From assembly GCA_014621425.1 (NCBI GenBank), contig JAANBB010000268.1, positions 1-55,824 on the forward strand: a DNA stretch of 55,824 nt, read 5' to 3'. Below, piece by piece: positions 32,118 through 42,931 of the stretch (the stretch's first letter is position 1; every line of letters starts with the position of its first letter). Made by a program: the position numbers and the translations under genes. The notes below the pieces were generated by a model. The model saw nothing but the letters and a program-made list of their open reading frames with translations, was not told where the DNA came from and made no database searches. Source of the stretch: Cylindrodendrum hubeiense. Taxonomy: Eukaryota; Ascomycota; Sordariomycetes; Hypocreales; Nectriaceae.

Positions 32118-33796
32118 ATGGTTTCCTGGAAAAGTCTGGCCGTGGTTCTGGTCGGCGTCGTCCCGGCTCTGGCAGCCTTCGGCGTTACCGAGTCCACCGC
32201 CAGCTATGTTGTTGATACCGGCAGCTCCAATGGCTTCGTTGTCACCATCAAGCGCAGTGATTGCTCCATCACTTCTCTGAAGTACCGCAGCACCGAGTAC
32301 CAGTACACGTCGCAGACGTCCCACATCGCCTCTGGCCTGGGCTCTGCCACCGTCTCGTACACCACCGTCAGCAGTATGTCATTTACAAGATAAAACCCAA
32401 AAATCGGTCCTAATTGATTCCCGCAGGCACTTACATCAAGGTCAAGTGTGTCGCTGACAACAGCGACTTCGATCTGACCCACTACTATGTCTTCAAGAAT
32501 GGCGAGGCCAACATCTACATGGCCACCGACACCACCTCGGAGCCCGCCATTGGCGAGCTGCGATACATTACTCGCCTCGACCGATCCAAGCTGCCCGATG
32601 AGTACCCCTTCGGAGACGCCTCCAACACCTCTGGCGGCACTGCCATTGAGGGTTCTGACGTCTACAACGTCGGCGGCGAGACCCGCTCCAAGTTCTACTC
32701 GTCGGAGCGCTTCATCGACAACGACGTCTACTGCTTCCAGAGCAGCGCCGATGACATCCACGCCTGTATGGTTGCGCATGCTTCGCGCTCCTACGAAAAG
32801 AGCTCTGGCGGCCCCTTCTTCCGCGACATCAACACCAACAACAACGGTGCCTTCAGCGCTCTGACCTTCTACATGAACTCCAACCACGCGCAGACCGAGT
32901 CTTACCGCCAGGGCTTCCACGGTCCCTACGTCCTGACCTTCACGCGCTCCGGTATCCCCAAGCAGAGCGATTTCGACTTCAGCTTCTTCAGCAGCCTCTC
33001 CATCTCCGGCTACACTGCGGACTCTGCTCGCGGAAGAGTCAGCGGTACCGCCTCTGGCGTCGACTCCGGCTTCGACTCCGTCGTTCACTGGTACAACGCC
33101 AACTACCAGTACTGGACCAAGGCCTCATCCTCGGGCTCCTTCACCTCCCCCTACATGGTTCCCGGTACCTACACCATGGTCCTCTACCAGGGCGAGCTCC
33201 AGGTCGCTTCCAAGAGCGTCACCGTCTCGGCCGGCGGCAGCACCTCGTCCTCGATCAGCGCCACTTCCGCCATCACCACCGGCTCCCACACCACTGTCTT
33301 CCAAATCGGTGACTGGGATGGCAAGCCCACTGGCTTCCGCAACGCCGCGAACCAGCTCCGCATGCACCCTAGCGATAGCCGCATGTCCAGCTGGGGCCCG
33401 CTCACCTACACTGTCGGATCCAGCACCGTCGGCCAGTTCCCCATGGCGCTCTTCAAGACTGTCAACAGCCCCATCACTATCAAGTTCACCCTCAGCTCCG
33501 CCATTTCCTCGGCCGCCACCCTCCGCATCGGCACCACCCTCGCCTTTGCCAGCGGCCGCCCCTCCGTCACCGTCGGCAGCTTCACCAAGGCCTTCAGCGC
33601 TCCCACCAAGATCGACTCCCGAGGTGTGACTCGCGGTGCCTACCGTGGCCTGGGCGAGGTCTACGATGCTACCATCCCCGCTGGTACCTTGGTTGCGGGA
33701 ACCAATACAATCACCATCGAGGTCATCTCTGGAAGCACTGGCACCACCTACCTGAACCCCAGCTTCATCTTTGATGCCGTTGAGCTGTTTCATTAA
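32118..33796 (+). CDS. Rhamnogalacturonan lyase, polysaccharide lyase family 4
   Basis: Secreted enzyme that cleaves the alpha-1,4 rhamnose-galacturonate backbone of pectin rhamnogalacturonan I by beta-elimination. Exons 32118-32373 and 32427-33796 give 541 residues. A signal peptide is present ([15 protein letters not shown], cut before FGVTES). The catalytic beta-sandwich domain spans roughly residues 20-270, including [35 protein letters not shown]; family members use a Lys and a His, for which these segments supply candidates. A fibronectin-like middle domain ([18 protein letters not shown]) and a C-terminal carbohydrate-binding-like domain starting near [15 protein letters not shown] complete the usual three-domain layout. 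The 53-nt intron is well defined. A TATA box and CT-rich leader lie upstream. Confidence 0.95.
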
Positions 33797-34440
33797 GCTA
33801 ATGTGTCGTCCGTGACGACGTAATGCTGCAAGTGGGACTCTTTCTCTCTTCTATCATGTACATATTGGCAGATGCCAAAACCCTATACATAGCAGAGCTG
33901 TTTTCCAATTGAATCCGCCATGCCGAACTTTGTTCCTAATTAATTCCAACCAGTGATGTTTGTGATCATACCCACTAACACAAGATGCCGATGTCCCTCG
34001 CCTTAATCAGCATGCACGATATCGAGATTCCGGTGATAGGGTCGTGCCTCCGATTGGACGCATTGCTAATGAACCCACGCCGCTCATCCTTAACAGGAAG
34101 CGCAGGACAGAACATAAAGTTAACCAGTGGGGCGTAGATCCAATTGGCGGAGTCATGATGCACCTAGGCTGGTGTTAGTCGGACTTTGCGGAGTTGGGCA
34201 AAGTGGCTCACCTCAGCCGTTTGTGTTAGAGTGTACTTGTCAACACCTGCCAAAGCCTGTGGGATAGCTGGTCCCATACTAACATTTACGGGTCTAAGTC
34301 CTCACAGCAATCCGAATTTCGCCAGCGCTGGAATGGTATAAGTGCCAGAGCATCGCCTGGTCAAGTTTGATATGATTCATAGTTCTTCAGTCCTTTGAAT
34401 ACTCCGAATCTCCAGAATTAAACTTCCAACTCAAAACGAG
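33797..34440. other. Intergenic
   Basis: 644 bases with the 3' end of the lyase gene and the promoter of the dehydrogenase. No coding frame. Confidence 0.5.
34335..34342 (+). promoter_or_regulatory. TATA-like element GGTATAAG
   Basis: Located about 100 bases before the ATG at 34441. Confidence 0.4.
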
Positions 34441-35631
34441 ATGGCATCTTCACAAGGCACCATAGTGTTGACCGGCGCCAACGGTGGCCTTGGTTCGGCC
34501 ATTGTCACCAACCTCCTCAAAAAGCCGGAGCTAGCTGCCTACACAGGTGTTTACACGGTCCGGAAAGCAGCAACAGCCACAGCGCTGAAGAGAGTTCTCG
34601 ATGCAGGACCAGCGTCACACAAGCATGATATCGTGGACTTGGATCTGAGTTCTCTAGTCAGTGTTCGGGAGACGGCAGCCGAGATCAACCGTCGAGTCGC
34701 AGCAGGGGACTTACCCCCGATCAGGGCTCTTATTCTCAATGCCGCCTATCAAGACCACGAGGAACTTGTAGGCTTTCTGTTTCACGCGGAGGGGGTTAGA
34801 ACCTTGGGCTGACCAGTACAGAATATGACAGCAGACGGTTATGAGATAACCTGGCAAGTAAACTACCTGGCGAACCAGTTACTATCTCTCATGCTTCTCC
34901 AGAGCATGGACAAGGAGAAGGGCCGGATTCTCGTCCTTGGCAGCTGGTCTCATGAGTGAGTATCCTTCTCATAGGACCTGGGCACCACAATGTTTCTGAC
35001 ATCTTGTTTCAACATCGACGACAAACGCAACACCATTGGCGGCGAGCCGTACAAGGGCCGTACCACGCTATTCCCTAGCGTGGAGGAGCTCGCCAAGGGG
35101 ACCTGGAGCACTCCCAAGGATGGCGATGGATGGTGGACAGGTTTCCGACGATACGGAGCGAGTAAGCTTTGTGCCGTGATGCTCATGTGAGTAGCCCAAC
35201 AACTACATGCTCAACATAGGCTTACCACTTGTAGGCACGAACTTGCCAATCGGATAGGTACAGACCCAGATTTGTCTAACATCACCGTCGTTGGACTGGA
35301 CCCTGGTGCAATGAGCTCAGACCTAACGCGACGCGGCGGCTCTTCGATGCATTTCAACATTAAGGTTATGCTCCCCATCATAGCCTACTTGGCGGTCAAG
35401 TTCAGCCCAAATGGTGCCATGCGGCCCTTGTGGAAGAGTGCTGGGGATGTGGTACGGCTGTGCTTCGACGTCGATGCTCCCAAGGGGAAGTTATTATACT
35501 TGAACGGTACAGATGAGTTTGAGACTGCCAAAGAGGCGAGGAATGCGGCGAATAGAAAATCCTTGTGGGACTATGGAGTTGTTGCTGCTGGGATCAAACA
35601 GGGTGACACGGTCTTGACGAATTGGCAGTGA
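34441..35631 (+). pseudogene. Short-chain dehydrogenase/reductase with a lost splice acceptor
   Basis: NAD(P)-dependent oxidoreductase of the SDR family, retinol-dehydrogenase-like layout. Coding blocks are 34441-34767, 34822-34955, about 35013-35186 and 35235-35631. Visible motifs: TGANGGLG cofactor loop, LILNAAY (NNAG equivalent), ILVLGSWSH with the catalytic Ser, and YGASK with the catalytic Tyr/Lys. The first and third introns are normal. The second has a GTGAGT donor at 34956 and a good branch point TTTCTGAC near 34994-35000. But the expected acceptor at 35011-35012 reads TTCAA instead of TTCAG, precisely where the frame resumes (C ATC GAC GAC AAA). The next AGs are only 19 nt from the donor or shift the frame. 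So a functional product is unlikely unless this is a sequence error or a non-canonical site is used. About 342 residues would result from the intact frame. Confidence 0.7.
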
Positions 35632-36170
35632 GACGATGGCCGTGCTTGGCGATCATGATGCTGCAGTGCGAGGTGATCTGTAATGGCTTACCCTTGATAC
35701 CTAGTCCTTTAGACCTTTAGTTTTGTCAGTAGGCCAATACCTAGCTTTGTTGTGTTTATTTATTGAGCATGCGCTTATAGCCACGCGTAGCTCCGGGTTA
35801 CCGGCGGAGCACCAGGGTCGAGACTCGCAAAGACTGCCGAGAACAGCAACGTCGAGCCCCGGCGGAGTCAATGATGAAGCCGTAGCCTGGATCTCCCGGA
35901 GCTACTGACGAACACGGCCGTCTGGGGCGAGATGCAGCAGTTTTTTAGTCTGCGGGCCAAACTAACTAGGCCATGTAATGTCTGCAGGTGTCGCACACGC
36001 AGGGGTTGGGAGTGAAATAAAGATGGAATCCAGTCTCGAGCATGGTCGGCGCTTGATTGAACTGCAGGGGTAAGGAGAGAGGGAAGTCAAATAGCCGAGA
36101 TGCAGGCCGTCTCCTGACTACGGCACTGAAGAAGAAATCGGGAAGAGGCGGTCAAGTGGGTAAAAGGAGA

Positions 36171-36232
36171 CGATGGAGGAGGCGATGGAGGCGATGGAAA
36201 CGATGGAAACGATGGAAACGGTGGAAACGGCG
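36171..36232. repeat. 9-bp GATGGAAAC/GATGGAGGC tandem repeat
   Basis: About six units (CGATGGAGG, CGATGGAGG, CGATGGAAA three times, CGGTGGAAA) in a row; purine-rich on this strand, non-coding. Confidence 0.85.
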
Positions 36233-36298
36233 TAGAATCAGGGACAAGGTCGCCAAAGAGCACCAGGAACAAGGAAAGAGTGAAAGGCCTCGCCGTGT

Positions 36299-36350
36299 AG
36301 GTACCTACCTTACCTACCTTACCTTAGGCAGGTACGTAGTAGGTAGGTAC
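36299..36350. repeat. TACCT/AGGTA simple repeat
   Basis: AGGTACCTACCTTACCTACC and further, then GGTACGTAGTAGGTAGGTAC, forming a weak inverted repeat around 36325. Confidence 0.75.
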
Positions 36351-37160
36351 GATTATTAAGGTACCAAATTAGCATCCTCAATTGAAGGATTGCGGCGTTC
36401 CTCGGCTGCGAGTGGACGTAAGATGCCACGGTCCACTTGATGTCGTCCCAGAGCAGGTGCAACCCCCAAGTTTCATCACGTCCCTGCCCCATCTCGGCCC
36501 CATCTGAAACAGGCCACCTGCAGGTGGGGCCGTCCCTACAATCTTGGGACCACGGACTGACGGTGTTCCTGCATGAAGCAACGGTCTGAACTCTGGCCTT
36601 CAACTCTAAAGACATGAAGATTTACAGTGCGTACCTACATAGGTACCTACCCACCAGACAAGTGCCAGGTAGTTTGTCTTTATTCATGTCGTGTACGACG
36701 TGGCTAATATGTCTGGCCAACCACCGCCTGTCAGTGGTGAGCTCTGTGTCATGTAATATTATGCTGGAAGTGTGAAGGAAAATGCCCTGACGAGGTCCAT
36801 GTCATTCCGGCGCACACTACGCTGGGGTGCGTGTTGTACTTGTACAGCGACTACTGCGTAGTAGTATCCACTGCCCATGGCAGTTGGGACGAAGCCGTAT
36901 TAAACAAGGCCCTGTATATTATTGCGATGGGCAAGGGGGACGACTCTTTTTTTGGATCGTGCAGGGGATCATCCATCGCAGGGGATGTAGTCTCTGCCCC
37001 AACCGTCCAGGTACGGCGGGAAGGGTTTTTGGGCGAAACGCGATGGGTGCTCGATGAGCAATGATCTGGTACCCATGATCCTCCAACCATCACGACGTCG
37101 AGCCTCGACGATGAAGAACAACCTTAGCTGTCTGGGCTGCAAACTACCAAGGCAGGTAGT

Positions 37161-37200
37161 TAGCGCCAGCGCCAGCGATAGCGCCAGCGATAACGCCAGC
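37161..37200. repeat. AGCGCCAGCGAT tandem repeat
   Basis: Three to four imperfect 12-base units (AGCGCCAGCGCC, AGCGATAGCGCC, AGCGATAACGCC). Non-coding. Confidence 0.8.
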
Positions 37201-38236
37201 TCCGCAGCGTCTGAGCGCCTAACCCAGCACTCTCCCAGCCCAGTCAAGCCGCATTGCCAGAGACGTACTCCCACAGCGCTTGGCGTCGAGACGTTGGCAC
37301 CCCGTTCACCGCAAACAATCGCACAGCTCGGCAGCCAGCCAACCGCTTCGTGCCTGACACCACCCAGACTGCGCGGGCTGACGTAGATTCCTGGGCTCGC
37401 ATGGTTGGCTGGCGGCACTCGGGGAGCCTGCAAAGTCAACAAACCCCGTCAGTTTTCCATGTCACGTCCCTGGGTCATTTGCCAGCAGCCGCACAACCGG
37501 GGGACAACCGACGCGCCACTGGCTGGCTGCTAATTAACTGCACTGTTGCTCCTCCCTGTGCTAATCGTAATCACGCTCCTTGCCTGGGCTCCATGCCATG
37601 TTTGCGGTACCAGAGCACTACGTGCATACAGACGGCGCGCGGGTGTACGGAGTACCAGCGTTAAATTAACACAAGACGATGGACCCAACAGCCAGCGTCG
37701 CACCTTGGGCTTTTCTTAAGACCGGACTACCTGCTCCTCGCTGTCAATCTGTCAATCGTTCCGCCCTGTCCTCGAAATTCGTCCGGCCTGGAGCTGACAC
37801 ACACACGACTGGCTTTGGCTTCGTTTTTCTTTGTTGCTTGCCTTTGAATTATCACTCTTTCACACACTCACTCGTGCATTTATTCACACGCTCGCTCGGT
37901 TGATTTCTGGACGAGACACGGAGCTAAAGAAGAGGCCCGTCCCTTCTAGAAGCACCAGCACCTCCGCCACACCTTGTTCCCCGCCTTTCCGATCCCCGGC
38001 CATTCGCCTCGACTCCTGCACGCCAAAGCCGTCAGTGGACTCATCGCCAACACAACCCGAGTGTGGTGTCGAGCAACCAAAAATAACTAGCGGTAACACG
38101 AGGCACTGCAAGCTGCCCCTCGTCCACCGCACACCGAGACCGACTACTCAGCCCGCCGCTCCAGTCCCACTCTTGGCGCCTTGCTACAGGTGGTCAGCCA
38201 GTGTTTCCGGTGCCCGACACTGCCTGACACTTAACG

Positions 38237-41095
38237 ATGCCCGCCATGTGGGACAAGAAACCCGCCACGGGGCCAGGCTCCCAGCCAAAGCTGGTGCCGC
38301 CTCAAACCCTCAAAGAGCGCGCCTTTCGCTCCCAGACGCTGCAGCAACAATCACAACAATCGCAACGATACCCGAAACAATCTACCAGCACCGACGCCAG
38401 CAGACAAGAGATCCACCACGACGACAGCAACGGCGACGACGAGGCTTTCTGGCAAAACGAGTTCGACAACCGCCTGAACGGCCTCGGCATCCGCAACGGC
38501 CCCGAACGGTACGAGGTCCGCCGTGGCAAGACCGTTCCCCGGCCTGCTTCTACTCAACAACGTCAACTGTAAGTACCACCAGTCGTAATGTCACTGTTCT
38601 TTAGCATCCGCAGAGTCGTCCAGGCTTGCCGGCGTGGCCTTGCTAGTGCAATGAGCATCTGCAAGATGTTTGCGCCTCTAGGCAGGCGCAGCACCGCCTC
38701 TTGATGCAAGCCGGCAAGTTGAGCTGGGACATGCCAGCTTGGGATCCGTACGTTGGCGCAGCACTCATCGACTGCCGCTTATGGCGCGATACAGTCGTGT
38801 CTTCAGCCCAGATCGGCCTTAACACGCCTCTGCAGTTGTGTGCTCCGCGCACGCACGCCGGCCACGCTTTCAGCTGGTTCGGACGGATCCACGGGCTTGG
38901 CCCTCGATCCTTTAGTTTTTCCTCCTCCTTCAACATTGCCATGAGCTGTCTTTCCCCTGCCTCGAAATGATTCGTTCCTACCAAACTCAGGAATAAACAG
39001 TCACAAAGAGCAAACCTGACTAACATTGTTTCCCCGTGACCGCAGCTCCCCTCCCCACGACTCAGACGACCCGGAGGCGCCTACCGCTGGACATCCTCCG
39101 CCGCGAAATCCACGACGCCTCAACCCTCACGACTGGCGCCCGACTTCCTCCCTCTACGGCGACAACGAAGCGAAGGACCATCACCACCCGCCCGCTGTGC
39201 CTTCCAAGTCCAAGACACCTGCCAGAGACATGTACGGCCGTCCTACGGGCCTCGATATCTCCCCGCCCAGCTCGCCTGACATAGGCACTACACGACATGG
39301 GTGAGTCTACCTTCTTTGTGCTCACTGATCCGCTACGTTTCTTGGTTATCGACCTTTTTGTCGCTCTGGCACATGCTCCTTTTTAAGTGCCTCTTTCCTT
39401 TAAGCCTCGGGCACGGGATCCATGCACTTGGCATTTGGCTGCTCTTCGACCTCTCTTCAACTTCGCACGACAGCGACGTCCAATTCCCATATGAAAATGA
39501 AGTGGCTCAAATTCCGGACATCATGGCTAATTCAATGTTTCGCATACAGAGCGTACCCCGAAAATGTCTCGCCCATCGACGAAGGTCCTGATCACTCTCA
39601 GCAGGAGCTTCTCCACAGAGTTAGAGGCACTCCTCCGCCACAGGAAATCCGGAGCCACATCCCGACGATGCGACGCGAGAAGCGCGTTGAGCAGGAGCAA
39701 GCTCACACAAAATTGAGAGAATCAAGTTCCAAGGACGTGCTGCGGGATCCGCAGAGCGATGCAGTGCAACATCCTTGGGAGGCAGTGCCTGGCCCGATCA
39801 AAGGGCCAAATGCAAACCGTCCAGAGTTCGGGCTCACCACCACTGTTACCGGGCCTCAGGTCCAGCGATCTGGCAACCCTGCTCCAACTTTTGGACAGCG
39901 CATGCGACAATTTACCAGAGGAAAGACGGAATCGGTGGACAATCGGCCTCCATGGAATGGAGCGAGCGGCCGTGCACCACTAGTTGAGCCTGTCCGCGAT
40001 GATTTAGCCGTTGCACCGCTCGGCATCGCACGTCGGAGTAGCAAGCGTGGCGGACGGACTGATGGTGTGTCGCCTGAAACGTCCAATACCGCCGCCGCCG
40101 CCGTCCGAAGATTGCTGCCCTCCAGGTCCAACCAAAAGCTCAAGGAGGCTTCCAAGACACCCTCTCCGGAACCCAGTTCGCACAGGGCACCTTCACACGC
40201 ATATCCCAGTCCTCCCTACCACGATTTTCCAATTTCGCAGTCTCATGCCCCTGTCTTGACCAGTCACCCCGCGCAGGCTCCGCCCCGCCTTGCTCCCAAC
40301 GACCCGAACAAGGCCATTAGGAGAAAGCCATCGCCCTCGACTCATGTTCCATCTCACAATCACCATAACTCAACTTCAAGCTCCGTCTATACAGCATACA
40401 CCGACCAAAGCGTGGCAACATATGTCCCTCACCTGTCCACAGCACTGCCATTGAGTCCGTTCACAGCTGAGGACCCCTGGGTACCTCCACCTTCCCGTTT
40501 CAGCGTCACCACATGCAACACGACGACTCCCGACTCCCCTAACTCGATCGACGAAGAGCACCCTCCGATGCCTCCGATGCCGAAGCAGCTCCCTTCAGTG
40601 ATGGACCGTAGGAGGCCAGTTCCTGGGGGTGAAAGCGCAAAATCACCCATAGATGAGCCCATCGTCATCTCAATCAAGTCCACTCTTTCATCGAGCAAGA
40701 CAGGAGTCGGCCTGGCTAGTCCTGATCGCCCCATCTCGACTGCATCGACCACCAAAGCTCTTCCCCTCGCGCCTCCGGAAATGCAGTCCGCAAACGATCG
40801 CGTTGCGAATCTCAACGCCCGGCTCGAGAGTTTGGCCAACCGACGGACCAACATCAACAGGGGGATCAAGCAAATGACGGAATTGATGCCGACAGACAAC
40901 TTGATGTCGAGCACAGAAGTGTTGCGCAAGCGGGAGATTGAGAAGCAAAAGGTAGAGGATCTCAAGGAGGAGTTGTCAGAGATCCAAAGAGAAGAATATG
41001 ACTTGGGTTTGAAGCTCTATCGGGCCAACAAGCGCCTGGAGAGAGAGTCGGACTTTGAGGGCTCGGCACTCTGGGTAAGGAGAGCCACGGGTTAA
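38237..41095 (+). CDS. Large disordered protein with C-terminal coiled coil
   Basis: Exons 38237-38568, 39046-39300 and 39550-41095 (710 residues, phases agree). The introns are long for this genome: 477 and 249 nt. The N-terminus (MPAMWDKKPATGPGSQ...) has a conserved-looking acidic patch DDEAFWQNEFDNRLNGLGIR. Most of the protein is Pro/Ser/Thr-rich and disordered, with blocks SPPHDSDDPEAP, RPTSSLYGDNEAK and many SP/TP sites. Residues from about 615 to the end form a charged helix (NDRVANLNARLESLANRRTN, then KQKVEDLKEELSEIQREEYD) that predicts a coiled coil. The layout suggests a scaffold or signalling protein; no known domain is visible and I do not recognise a function. The second acceptor at 39549 was chosen because it joins frames and precedes AYPENVSPIDEG. 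Confidence 0.75.
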
Positions 41096-41514
41096 GTGAG
41101 GTTGGTTGGCTGTGTTTGAACACTGTATTGGGGGTTAAATGGAAATTCAAGGGTCGACTCCCCGGAGTACATGGGAACGGTGTTGTGGTTTGTCATGCAT
41201 AGCAGGTGGAGTCTATACAGTTCCTTTCTTGTTTCTTTAGCGTTATATCCGCCCTGCTGGTCTGGCGATGTTTCAGATGATACCTAGATGTCTCGAGATC
41301 AACTCGAGCCGGTTGAGAATTGAAGATGTATTAGTCAAAAAGCAATAACTGATGGGTCGCGATTAATCACATTTCGTGCTCATTATTCTTTTATTTTTTC
41401 ACTATCGGCGTTTATAAACGAATCATTTCTCAAGGACGAGAGGCTTCCCGTGCCTCTCAATTGAACTATGAATTCAGTAATACCCTTTATTTACCCCTCC
41501 GCCATTACGAGGGT
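41096..41514. other. Intergenic between convergent genes
   Basis: 420 bases, AT-rich after 41330, holding the 3' ends of the coiled-coil gene (+) and the Cys-rich gene (-). Nothing else seen. Confidence 0.5.
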
Positions 41515-42183
41515 CTATCTGTTATACCAAAGCCCCATACTTTTTTGCTTGGTTTGCAGGTCTGAGCCTGGTGGCCTTGTCCCAGGGCAACGGCCCTCCC
41601 AACAGTGCTGGCAATAATCGCCCTCACCATTGGGTTTCAGCGATGTGCGGCAGCGGCAGCTATCCTCAAAACTATGTTTGCAGAAAACGTGTGTTCCAGT
41701 CCGGGGTCGTTGCCGCGGTGTCTGGGGATCTGTTGAGGGATCCGTCTTCTCACTGCCTCGCCTTGTCGACGAACATTCTTCTTGATCGTCATCTTCGAGC
41801 TCCGCCTTGGTTTCCACCTTTATCTCAGGGAATTCAGGGAAGAGTGTCAATGAATCACTTTTTGGGATAGAGTCAGGCTCAATGCCGGGGTTCCTGCGGA
41901 GCCTTTTCCGGCGGCGGAGGGTAGGTCGGCGAGTGGGCTGGGAGAGTGGTTGGTTAGGTTGTTCAGCGGGACCCGTGGCTGTTGTGCCCCTCAAGTTAGT
42001 CTCGTCCTCGATCATTTTCGAACTCTTTCCTGTCAGGCGCTTCTCAATGCTGTCCAGCAGAGTGGGTGAGACGCTGTAGTAATGAGTTAGAATATGATCT
42101 AGCGCTGAACTTGCAAGGCTTCTTGGCGAAGAGTTTATAACTTGAATAGGGGAATTAACCTAAGTCAGAGAATTCAGAGCCAT
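41515..42183 (-). pseudogene. Cys-rich C-terminal protein, interrupted by an in-frame TAG
   Basis: Reverse strand. From the ATG at 42183 the frame reads MALNSLT, then TAG at 42160-42162, then stays open without an intron to the TAA at 41515. The 48 codons between the TAG and the next Met (SPRSLASSALDHILTHYYSV and on to DSIEKRLTGKSS) look coding. So either codon 8 is a nonsense mutation, or translation starts at 42015 (MIEDETNL, 166 residues), or a first exon is missing from this model. The protein is Arg/Pro-rich and then acidic, and ends with a Cys cluster (FCKHSFEDSCRCRTS, then YCQHCWEGRCPG) that could bind zinc. Family not recognised. It converges with the coiled-coil gene upstream. Confidence 0.55.
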
Positions 42184-42931
42184 ATTTATATGAAATACAA
42201 TATAATCAATTATCCCATGATGTATGTAGCATAAGTCCACAGTGAAGTTGGAAAATGCAGTGTGTTCCAGCGAACAGTGAGGTGCAGACGCCCTTCAACA
42301 ATGAGTGTCCCTTTTATCTTCCAACTTATCCTTGGGTAGGGTTGGCTGAACATAGTAATTGACCTCGATGTTCACCCGAACAAACAACGACAGAGCATAG
42401 ACACAATACGGTCCAAGTTTATCGACCAAGCGAAACAATTGGCACGACCGCCAATAATGTTTGCGCCACAAATACAATGCCACATGGCTTTTTAAGACAT
42501 GACAATCCACACCAAATCTAATGTATGCTTGATCCAAGGCATTCTTTCAGATAGTCTCATAGAACTTAAGCATTGGGGCTTGGCTGTATCCTAGAATCAA
42601 TTCATCGCCTACCCTATACTATCTGGACAAGGAGTTAAATATCGCATCTCTTGCAATCGGATCATGCTCATAGAATGATTGCAATCACTTGTCGCGACTT
42701 TTTTTCTAATCCCGGTTATGACGTTTCACAGGGAAAAGAGGAGGAAGGAATTCGCAAAGCGAAAGCTTCTATTAGTGGCGGAACAGAAAGTCGCCAAAAA
42801 TCAGAGGCAGTATACACACAAGTCATGTTGCTTCGTCTTGGTATTGAAGGAGGTAGGTATATGGACTGGAATTATATACAGATATTGGCAAAAAGCAAGG
42901 TTCTTTACCCTATGTATCATGAGACATGAAG
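42184..42931. other. Intergenic, AT-rich
   Basis: About 750 bases between the Cys-rich gene (reverse strand, its 5' side) and the 3' end of the hydrolase gene. TATA-like AT runs lie at 42185-42230. No supported coding frame. Confidence 0.5.

Larger units (their letters stand above)
35632..38236. other. Intergenic, repeat-bearing
   Basis: 2.6 kb between two + strand genes. Contains tandem repeats at 36171-36232, 36299-36350 and 37161-37200, and a second TACCTACATAGGTACC cluster near 36630-36650. From 37680 on it is pyrimidine-rich with ACACAC/CTCACTC tracts, probably the leader of the gene at 38237. No coding frame is supported. Confidence 0.5.

Noticed and set aside
34956..34974. A 19-nt intron in the SDR gene ending at CTCATAG
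   Set aside because: Too short for splicing, and using that AG leads quickly to a stop codon (TTC TGA).
27026..35631. Secondary-metabolite gene cluster around the SDR and secreted proteins
   Set aside because: No polyketide synthase, NRPS, terpene synthase, P450 or transporter in the window; one dehydrogenase is not enough.
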